Shown here piece by piece: positions 28,685 to 35,487 of a stretch of DNA of 64,000 nucleotides (position 1 is its first letter; every line of letters starts with the position of its first letter). The stretch spans positions 1,178,001-1,242,000 of the forward strand of contig NZ_FODX01000001.1 of NCBI RefSeq assembly GCF_900110495.1, read 5' to 3'. The notes under the pieces were generated by a model, which searched no databases, was not told where the DNA came from, and saw nothing but the letters and a program-made list of their open reading frames with translations. The DNA comes from Nitrosovibrio sp. Nv6. Its GTDB lineage: Bacteria; Pseudomonadota; Gammaproteobacteria; Burkholderiales; Nitrosomonadaceae. A program made the position numbers and the translations under genes.

Positions 28685-28927
28685 TTATTCCCCCACCGGT
28701 TTAGAGTCGATAATTTTTTTGGCTAAATCAATGGGTGAAGGTTGGGGATCGAAAGCAAGACCGGATGCAATAAAAGCACCAGCGGCATTCCGCACCATGA
28801 AAACCTTCTCTCCGTCGATGAATAGTTCGAGTCCTCCTGGACCTCGGCCTTCTGTCGCCGTTAAAGCATCTTCTCCTGATCGGACAATAATCTCACGGCC
28901 TCTATAATTTTCACGCTGCTCCGCCAT
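28685..28927 (-). CDS. Small protein coupled to the tyrosinase gene
   Basis: 80 residues, ending four bases before the tyrosinase start, so the two are almost surely cotranscribed and coupled. The text GGLELFIDGEKVFMVRNAAGAFIASGLAFDPQ suggests a small beta-rich domain. Streptomyces-type tyrosinases need a small caddie protein (MelC1) to load copper, and this gene sits in the equivalent place, but it has no signal peptide, no evident copper-binding histidines and no similarity to MelC1 that I can see. A partner role is inference from position. Confidence 0.7.
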   Translation of the reverse strand: MAEQRENYRGREIIVRSGEDALTATEGRGPGGLELFIDGEKVFMVRNAAGAFIASGLAFDPQPSPIDLAKKIIDSKPVGE

Positions 28928-28988
28928 TTTTTTCCTCGTAAATTTGATATTCCAGCCAGGTCAAATACCAGTGCGTTCGAATGAGCCA

Positions 28989-29022
28989 GCATTTTTAATA
29001 TAGTCTATTTCATTAAAAATGC
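28989..29022. repeat. Inverted repeat upstream of the tyrosinase unit
   Basis: GCATTTTTAAT (28989-28999) and ATTAAAAATGC (29012-29022) form a perfect 11-bp inverted repeat with a 12-base spacer, 62 bases ahead of the 80-residue gene and downstream of rtcA. It may be an operator or a weak terminator of rtcA; the AT-rich stem argues against a strong terminator. Confidence 0.5.
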
Positions 29023-29176
29023 CAGACGTGCCATTAACGCTGATTTATCCAGAGGGCGAATTGTTGCGCGAACGGCAGATAGCAGATGTAGGGTATATGA
29101 ATCTGCTGTATGAAAGATGAATAACCTGGTGAAATCGGATCAACAACATAACCTTTCATCATGCATGGCCGCATTG

Positions 29177-30217
29177 CTAACCTACCCCATTCGGCTCCGC
29201 CTTGACACGAACCAGACTCCCTTCCTGGCTAACGCTAAAGCGGACCGGCAGGAACTGCTCCAGTAACCAGATAGTAGTGGCAGCATGAGACGAAAGGCTT
29301 CTCGCGAGAAAGCAGGAAGCGCCTCCAGCCAGCGCGAGATAAATCAGCACCTGATCGGCAGCATGTATGTCGAGGGTCGCTCCTGATAAAATTTCTTCCC
29401 GCAGAAGCTGCCCCGCCGCAGATCCAAGCCGCTCGGCAGGCACTCCTCTCTCCGCTACGGCGGAAGCAGCCAGCCTGGTCTGTTCCATATATGCATTCAG
29501 GAGGATTGCTCCACCCATACCGATCGCTTTATCGACGCCTAATATGGCAAGGTCGATAGCTGGTGTGGGAAAAGCTGAAAGTTCCGCCAGGGCCGAACCC
29601 GCCATTCTCTGGACAATATGGGCCGGCATATTGGAGATATGCGCAAAGCCGCGAATTTGAGTAAGGCTTTCCGGCGCATTCAGGATCAAAGGTCGAAGGG
29701 ACGGAGAGGGTTCCACCTCCACCGTCACATGCCCTCCTCCGCGCGGATAATATCCCCGCCGCAGCAAGTCAATTTTTGCCCTGACGCCCATACCGGATAG
29801 CAATGGCAGCAGCACATAGCGGAAATAATCCAGCGGCGGCGCAGCGCGGACATCTGTACCTCCGACGATATTCATCCGCAATGGCTCACCGCAAACCATG
29901 GCAACGGGGAGCGCTGCCTGAAGCACCAAAGTGATACTCCCCGCAGTGCCGATGGGAAAATCGTAATGGCCGCCGCGCAACGGACCGGGACGAAAACTGA
30001 TTTCCCGGGACTTGACTTCCAGCCCTTCCGCCTCCGCCCCACAAAGCGCCGCTACTGCCCTGACTGCGGTAAGATGCTGCGGTGCAAGACCGGGATTGCC
30101 TCGTTTGGCCCGGATGTTGTACACATGGACTGATTGGCCGGTAATTGCCGCAAGCGCCACAGACGTGCGTAGCAGTTGCCCTCCGCCTTCCCCGTATGAA
30201 CCGTCGATGTCTCGCAT
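29177..30217 (-). CDS. rtcA: RNA 3'-terminal phosphate cyclase
   Basis: 346 residues of the RtcA family, which convert RNA 3'-phosphate to 2',3'-cyclic phosphate by AMP transfer. Characteristic text includes IDGSYGEGGGQLLRTSVALA at the start, IRAKRGNPGLAPQHLTAVRA, PIGTAGSITLVLQAALP, and the C-terminal histidine in DIHAADQVLIYLALAGG, the expected adenylylation site. No rtcB or rtcR is adjacent. A divergent gene 265 bases away encodes an MJ1316 domain, a predicted reader of cyclic-phosphate RNA ends. Confidence 0.93.
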   Translation of the reverse strand: MRDIDGSYGEGGGQLLRTSVALAAITGQSVHVYNIRAKRGNPGLAPQHLTAVRAVAALCGAEAEGLEVKSREISFRPGPLRGGHYDFPIGTAGSITLVLQAALPVAMVCGEPLRMNIVGGTDVRAAPPLDYFRYVLLPLLSGMGVRAKIDLLRRGYYPRGGGHVTVEVEPSPSLRPLILNAPESLTQIRGFAHISNMPAHIVQRMAGSALAELSAFPTPAIDLAILGVDKAIGMGGAILLNAYMEQTRLAASAVAERGVPAERLGSAAGQLLREEILSGATLDIHAADQVLIYLALAGGASCFLARSLSSHAATTIWLLEQFLPVRFSVSQEGSLVRVKAEPNGVG

Positions 30218-30482
30218 GCCGAGCCTCTTACCTGATATTGCGGCCAGAAAAAAACATGTTTTCGGGATCGAAGAATTTAATGTAGCATCAAATAATGAAC
30301 GGGTCGGATAACAGTACGGTTTTTGGCCGATGGAGCAGTTGCGGGTTTGTGACAGGGTACGAGCATTTGAGTGATCGCATCGCGGATGTATGGCGAAGTG
30401 CCTGATCGAATGCAGTCCGGCGCGCCGTTATTGACGACCTGCACAAAAAAGATGGTGGCGATTCACGTGCGGAGGAGCTTTC

Positions 30483-30761
30483 ATGATCCCCATTCAGGAA
30501 TTACTCAATCGGATTCGCTGGGATGATTCATTCGCAAAAGGGGATTTTGTGATCGGATACTACGATCGTGTAGATGAGATAGTCATCCAGGTCCCGCTAC
30601 ACCAGATTCATTTTACTCCAGGGGACCATTTTTTCTTTCAGATCACGGATCGGGACGGCCGTATTCACGAGATTCCCTTCCATCGGGTCAGGGAGGTCTA
30701 TAAGAATAAGGAGTTAATCTGGCATCGAGACCTTAAGGATCAGACGGATAACGACACTTGA
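30483..30761 (+). CDS. MJ1316-domain (DUF504/UPF0248) protein
   Basis: 92 residues that match the small MJ1316 family end to end: PIQELLNRIRWD, FVIGYYDRVDEIVIQVPL, and FHRVREVYKNKELIWHR near the C-terminus. The domain is predicted in the literature to recognise RNA 2',3'-cyclic phosphate ends and is often fused to or near RNA-repair enzymes. The ribosome site GGAGGAG precedes the ATG. It lies divergent from rtcA, whose product makes such ends, so a joint role in RNA end metabolism is plausible; this is context inference. Confidence 0.8.
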   Translation: MIPIQELLNRIRWDDSFAKGDFVIGYYDRVDEIVIQVPLHQIHFTPGDHFFFQITDRDGRIHEIPFHRVREVYKNKELIWHRDLKDQTDNDT

Positions 30762-30917
30762 CGTTTGATCAGATAGGGATCTCGGGTCGGTCGTTTGGAC
30801 GAGACCAATCCTGAAATCGTTCATGTCAACTACAGGTGGCCGCAGCCTGCCAGCTTATGACGTCCGTCGCGACACTAACACATATAAATATTCTGTACTG
30901 GACCTGTTCAACAAATC

Positions 30918-31223
30918 CTAATAACGGTAACCGGGGTTATATTTATCATTTCCATGTATTGCCGGCGCATTGGTGGCATAGGGATTGTTGGCGCTGTCAT
31001 TGCTGTAGCGGCTTCCATATTGTCCTTGGGGATTATTGATGGAGTCCTGGCTGTGTTCGCTTCCGTAACGGCCATACGGATTACTTACCGAATTGGGGTC
31101 GTGAGGATTGGCGCTCAGGTTGCCCAGGTATTTGCCGGTTTGCCGATCTCTGAGTTGCGGCGGATCAGCTTGAGCGATTCCGGAAATTAGAACCACAAGC
31201 AGAGCCGGGACGATGAATTTCAT
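30918..31223 (-). CDS. Exported protein with NPYG-type repeats
   Basis: 101 residues. The ATG at 31223 has a strong ribosome site (AAAGGAGGC) and gives a signal peptide (MKFIVPALLVVLISGIAQA). The mature protein contains tandem degenerate repeats rich in N, P, Y, G and S: NPYGRYGSEHSQDSI, NPQGQYGSRYSNDSA, NPYATNAP. Such repeats are seen in small proteobacterial periplasmic proteins of unknown role. A start further upstream (31307) is unlikely. Confidence 0.65.
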   Translation of the reverse strand: MKFIVPALLVVLISGIAQADPPQLRDRQTGKYLGNLSANPHDPNSVSNPYGRYGSEHSQDSINNPQGQYGSRYSNDSANNPYATNAPAIHGNDKYNPGYRY

Positions 31224-31354
31224 AATACGCCTCCTTTTTAATTGTTGGTTGTAGCGTCTCACCAGAAAAAAGAGAATTTGGTGCGGGAACCAAGTCTGCC
31301 CATCCAATGTCTCCAGTGCGTCACCGAATCAAGAACCTCCGTCGATTTTGCGCG

Positions 31355-33799
31355 TCAGACAGCCGCTTCTTTCTCTTTCAGCCGGGTTTCTTTTCGCAGC
31401 TTTTCCATGGCATAGATCCGATCAGGCCAGGTATCTCCAGTCATCCCATCCAGCGAAGCCACCATTTCCTCCACTAACAGAGTATCCACATTGGGACGGC
31501 CGCCGAGGTTTGTCGCAAACGAATCCTTCACCCCCTTCGGGATCAAGTTAAGGCCCTGCAGAAGTCCGGAGGATTTGGTCAAGGATTCATGGATGCTTCG
31601 CTGCGACATCACATACAGAAATGCTTTGACCACGATTTTTTCGGGAAGCGATTGAGTATCCATGCCAATCACCAGCTCCAGCCAGTCTGTCAACCACGCA
31701 CCGAGACCGATCTGGCGCAATTCGATGTAGGTCTTGGGCCACTCTGTCATGGGTGCAATGCGGAGCCATTCACTCAACCCCAGGGGAGTCAGTTCCGAGC
31801 CGGACCAATAGTGCCGCTTCGTGCGGTCAATGATGTGGTCGCGCTTGTGCTGCAACGCAGCGGTATCCGCATGAGTGCGGTATTCGAACGACAATGCATT
31901 CTGAGCTACCTTGATGCCGCACGCATCGACATCGCTCCAATCCAGGGAAACAGCTGATTGATATTCGGCAATGCCGGCCGCCAGGTAGGACCCACCGCGA
32001 GAGAACATCACTGACCCTGTCACTGACCCTGTGCCGCCCCACCCGGCAGGAACCATGTACCTGACCTTGTAAAAATCAGGCATGTCGGCTGGCTTTTGCT
32101 CTCCAGCTCGCTGATGCACCAGCAGGAAACTGGTCTGGTCAGTTACCAGTTGATAGGCCACCCCCAATTGCGTCGCCTCTGGTGTTACCCCGATCAGCGA
32201 ATCCGTTTCAACCGATTGCAGCCTCACGGAAGCAGCCAACCTCGACAAGGTGTTATCAGGTTCCAGGACTGCCGCGAACGTGGCACAACCGATCTCTTCT
32301 GGTACGCCTGCCGCTGAACGAGTGCCCAGCAGGCGCACATCGCCACCCGGCAGTTGTGACACGCCACTGAAGAAGGCGAATACATTGACTGTGTCCCCGT
32401 CAAAAACCGCCGCATTGAGGCACGACACCCACTCGGGTTTTGAACCCCCGGGCCACACGACGGCCAAGTCCGTCAATCGTGGCGAGCGCAAGCGCGCGAA
32501 CATTCGTGACACCGCAGGCTCCACTGCTTCACCCGCGGACACGAAGTCACAAGCGCCAAGGGTGGCTTCCGCCAGCCGATGCAAGTGGCTTTCCGCCGGA
32601 CTGCTGCCAATACCGACCACAAACACCCGGTGGCCGGAGGCTTTAGCGGATTCAACCGCGCTGTCAATGGCACTGATCCCGCCATCTGTCACGATGAGGA
32701 CGTCGCTGGGCACAGTTTGGGCAAGGCCAAACGTCGAACGCAGCGCCTCTTCCATTTCGGTGTCGCCCAAATTGGCTTGCAGGCCGACAACCCAGCGCTG
32801 AGCCGCCAACTGGGTGGTTTCTGTTACTGCCCAGAGACCGCGCGAGCGATGCTCAACAGTGCTGCCGAATCTTGAGAGCGAAAAACGATCACCTTTGTCC
32901 AATTGATGAATAATGGACTGCAAGGCCCCTTTGGCGGCCTGGATGCTGTCGCCTTCCATCGAGCCGGAGCAATCCACCAGAATCTTGACGGCAATAGCCG
33001 TCGAGTCCGATGCAGAAATATGCGGACAGAAGCTAGCCAGCGCCACCACGCCCTCCGGTTCAACGAAATCGCGAGCCAGGATCGCTGCGGAGTCCTGGGT
33101 CAGCTGGTCAATGACCAGTACGAAATCGCGATCAAGCGTCCCCCGACGCGCCAGTGATATCGTCAATATGGTATCCGCCCCGGTCGAACTGCGGGCAATA
33201 CCGATGGAGTGGCTGGGTGACGCCACTTGCGCACGCGCCAGTTCGCCGTGCAGGCTCAATTCAATATCGAATGGGTATTCAGCCAATAAATCGTGTACTG
33301 GCGCCTGATGCGGTTGCATTCCGCCTTCAGTGACGGCGTCGCCGTACCGTGGCGCGATAACTGTCGGGATCAACAGGCGCAGGCCGCGCTGTTCAAATTG
33401 CAATGTCTGCGCGTAGCGCAGCTTGATGACACAATTCTCTCCCGCCGCCAGATTGCCGAGGTTCAGGCTGTAGCTGCAATCGCGGTTCTTCTCCAGCATG
33501 ACTGCCGCGTTGCCCTCCGAGAGCATCTCCTCATAGCGGACTTCGGCCTGATTCTTTTCGATGATCGAACCAGCCAGGTGCTGATCTCCCAACTGGACAT
33601 CAATGCCCAGCAGGACTGCGCCCCAGGGCAAGGGAAAACTGTAGACAATCTCGACGTTCTTGCCGCTGGAATTACGAAACCGCTGTTCCACGCTCATTTC
33701 CAGCATCAAGCCCCGCACTTCGCCTGTCGCTCGCACACCCTCGAGCATCATGGGTTCGCCATGTCTTGTTTCCAGACAGGGATAGCCGCACTGATCCAT
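31355..33799 (-). CDS. VIT and von Willebrand factor A domain protein
   Basis: 814 residues. About 10-150 form a VIT domain (VRGLMLEMSVEQRFRNSSG, VEIVYSFPLPWGAVLLG, CVIKLRYAQTLQ). About 265-435 form a VWA domain with the MIDAS motif VKILVDCSGSMEGD, plus VLIVTDGGIS. The remaining about 370 residues have no recognised domain. There is no signal peptide, so it is probably cytoplasmic, unlike sortase-target VIT-VWA proteins. It follows a MerR-type regulator after 18 bases, so the two form a unit. The function is unknown. Confidence 0.82.
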   Translation of the reverse strand: MDQCGYPCLETRHGEPMMLEGVRATGEVRGLMLEMSVEQRFRNSSGKNVEIVYSFPLPWGAVLLGIDVQLGDQHLAGSIIEKNQAEVRYEEMLSEGNAAVMLEKNRDCSYSLNLGNLAAGENCVIKLRYAQTLQFEQRGLRLLIPTVIAPRYGDAVTEGGMQPHQAPVHDLLAEYPFDIELSLHGELARAQVASPSHSIGIARSSTGADTILTISLARRGTLDRDFVLVIDQLTQDSAAILARDFVEPEGVVALASFCPHISASDSTAIAVKILVDCSGSMEGDSIQAAKGALQSIIHQLDKGDRFSLSRFGSTVEHRSRGLWAVTETTQLAAQRWVVGLQANLGDTEMEEALRSTFGLAQTVPSDVLIVTDGGISAIDSAVESAKASGHRVFVVGIGSSPAESHLHRLAEATLGACDFVSAGEAVEPAVSRMFARLRSPRLTDLAVVWPGGSKPEWVSCLNAAVFDGDTVNVFAFFSGVSQLPGGDVRLLGTRSAAGVPEEIGCATFAAVLEPDNTLSRLAASVRLQSVETDSLIGVTPEATQLGVAYQLVTDQTSFLLVHQRAGEQKPADMPDFYKVRYMVPAGWGGTGSVTGSVMFSRGGSYLAAGIAEYQSAVSLDWSDVDACGIKVAQNALSFEYRTHADTAALQHKRDHIIDRTKRHYWSGSELTPLGLSEWLRIAPMTEWPKTYIELRQIGLGAWLTDWLELVIGMDTQSLPEKIVVKAFLYVMSQRSIHESLTKSSGLLQGLNLIPKGVKDSFATNLGGRPNVDTLLVEEMVASLDGMTGDTWPDRIYAMEKLRKETRLKEKEAAV

Positions 33800-33817
33800 T
33801 TTCTTCTCCCTCTTGTT

Positions 33818-34276
33818 CTAGTTGTTGCTCTTGTCCCGCTCTAGTCTCACGCCGCCGCTGACCTGAGCAAATACCCCCATGATGCCTTTTACCAGCCCAC
33901 GCACCTGCTCAGGCGATAAACCCGCCCGGCCCGGCTCGATCACCACTTCAATCCCATCCGCCACTGTCAGATGGCTACATACCTCGACCGATCCAACGGC
34001 CCGTGGACGAGGAGGAATCGGCGCCTGTTCCCCCCGGAGCAGTTCGCGAATGCGTTCCAGGGACACACCGGCGGCCGTCCACTTCTTGATCAGCAACAGT
34101 TGTTCGAGATGCCGCGGACCATAGCGGGCCGCGCGCGTCTCGCCCTCGGGCCGATCAACGAGACCGATCTGAACGTAGTAACGAACGGTCCTGGGAGGCA
34201 GATCCGAAAATACGCACAGTTCAGCCAGCGAATAGCTGGGTTTCGTTGAAGTTTTTTCTGATTTCATGCGACACAT
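33818..34276 (-). CDS. MerR-family transcriptional regulator
   Basis: 152 residues with an N-terminal MerR winged helix-turn-helix (YSLAELCVFSDLPPRTVRYYVQIGLV, RYGPRHLEQLLLIKKWTAAG, SLERIRELL). The C-terminal half is not a standard metal or drug sensor: no cysteines are placed for metals, and it ends GLSPEQVRGLVKGIMGVFAQV. It probably controls its own transcript, which runs on into the VIT-VWA gene 18 bases later. Two close start codons (34276 and 34267) cannot be separated. Confidence 0.82.
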   Translation of the reverse strand: MCRMKSEKTSTKPSYSLAELCVFSDLPPRTVRYYVQIGLVDRPEGETRAARYGPRHLEQLLLIKKWTAAGVSLERIRELLRGEQAPIPPRPRAVGSVEVCSHLTVADGIEVVIEPGRAGLSPEQVRGLVKGIMGVFAQVSGGVRLERDKSNN

Positions 34277-34430
34277 TGTGACATCAATACTGTACTAAAA
34301 CAAGTGTCTTAATTTCAATGCTCAGCGCCTTTAACTTATATTCTTACCCAGCAAAAATGGCTCTCCGCTAGCTATAATTAACCGTCTCATGTTATTATTT
34401 CATCGGAATCGATCAACAATAAACCCAACA

Positions 34431-34700
34431 ATGATTACTTGTCGACTTTCCACCATTCTTGGCACTCGGCGCATTAAAGTCGCCGACGTGTGCCGCGCGA
34501 CCGGCATCGCTCGCGCCACCCTCGATCGCTATTATTACGACCGGGTAAACAGCTTTGATCGCGGCGTATTGGAAAAACTTTGCAAATTTTTACAAGTGCA
34601 GCCGGGCGAACTGCTGATGATGGTCGACCAGCAGGACCTGTTTGAACCATGGGGCATACGTGGTCCCGCTACCGGGTTATTGCTGGGCAAGAAAACATGA
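34431..34700 (+). CDS. XRE/Cro-type helix-turn-helix regulator
   Basis: About 89 residues from MITCRLSTILGTRRIKVADV, with a complete HTH (KVADVCRATGIARATLDRYY, LEKLCKFLQVQPGELL) of the short HTH_26-like kind seen in phage and toxin-antitoxin regulators. An earlier in-frame ATG at 34389 would add 14 residues. Its stop overlaps the next start (ATGA at 34697), so it is coupled to a 73-residue gene. It is divergent from the MerR gene. Confidence 0.75.
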   Translation: MITCRLSTILGTRRIKVADVCRATGIARATLDRYYYDRVNSFDRGVLEKLCKFLQVQPGELLMMVDQQDLFEPWGIRGPATGLLLGKKT

Positions 34701-34918
34701 TAGAGCGTGAAGTAAAACTTTTGCTCAATGCCAGCGCCGTAAAGCGGGTGCAGGTGCATTATGCAGTAATGTCCGAGGGCTATATGGTAGTGATCGATGG
34801 CCAGCCGCTGGAAACAGCAAGACGCGAAACCCGCGAATTCAAAACACTCGATGCGGCAGCCAGGTTGCTCTTCAAGATAGGCATCGCGGATTTTTCGGTT
34901 AAACTCAAGACCGGTTAA
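34697..34918 (+). CDS. Small protein coupled to the XRE regulator
   Basis: 73 residues starting MIEREVKLLLNASAVKRVQV, overlapping the regulator stop by the ATGA junction. The text (MVVIDGQPLETARRETREFK, then LDAAARLLFKIGIADFSVKL) suggests a small alpha/beta fold. I recognise no named family; similar regulator-plus-small-protein pairs occur on plasmids and islands of betaproteobacteria, sometimes labelled RepB-like. The pairing recalls a toxin-antitoxin or partition module, but nothing proves it. Confidence 0.6.
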   Translation: MIEREVKLLLNASAVKRVQVHYAVMSEGYMVVIDGQPLETARRETREFKTLDAAARLLFKIGIADFSVKLKTG

Positions 34919-34948
34919 TAACCAGTTCAGGGGCTTCTTTAGCGCACA

Positions 34949-35404
34949 GTGATCCAGAAAATAATTTCAGGTGGACAAACCGGCGCTGACCGCGCTGCGC
35001 TGGATTGGGCCATAGCCCATGATATACAGCATGGTGGCTGGTGTCCGGCTGGGCGGCGAGCAGAAGATGGGATAATTCCCGATTGCTATCGCTTGCAGGA
35101 AACGGTGGGACGCAACTACCAGCAGCGTACGAAATGGAACGTGCGCGACAGCGATGCCACGCTGATTGTTACGCTGGCGCCAGAGCTGACAGGGGGATCA
35201 CTATTTACGCAGGAATGGGCAAGAAAAATCAATCGGCCATGCCTGCATGTTTATCCCTGCGATGAATGGCGTAAATGGATCAGCGCTTTCCTGAAAACAA
35301 ACCGGATTCGGATACTGAATGTGGCAGGTCCGCGTAATTCAAGCGCGGCAGGCATTGAACGATTTGTTCATGAAGTATTGGATGAAGCATTCATGAAGAC
35401 TTGA
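34949..35404 (+). CDS. SLOG-superfamily putative molybdenum carrier protein
   Basis: 151 residues starting at GTG (IQKIISGGQTGADRAALDWA). The SGGQTGAD loop and the later TLIVTLAPELTGGSLFTQEW with HVYPCDEW match the putative molybdenum-carrier (PF12694-type) family, related to LOG/YpsA Rossmann proteins of the SLOG superfamily that bind nucleotides or nucleotide-derived signals. It follows the XRE-small protein pair by 30 bases on the same strand, so the three may form one unit. The carrier name is a family label, not evidence of molybdenum. Confidence 0.78.
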   Translation: MIQKIISGGQTGADRAALDWAIAHDIQHGGWCPAGRRAEDGIIPDCYRLQETVGRNYQQRTKWNVRDSDATLIVTLAPELTGGSLFTQEWARKINRPCLHVYPCDEWRKWISAFLKTNRIRILNVAGPRNSSAAGIERFVHEVLDEAFMKT

Positions 35405-35487
35405 TCAGGCGAAAGAAGCGCCTCATGGTTACGGTTACGAAATTAATCCAAAAAGAATAACAGCATGAGCATGTTCATCGGACGCGT

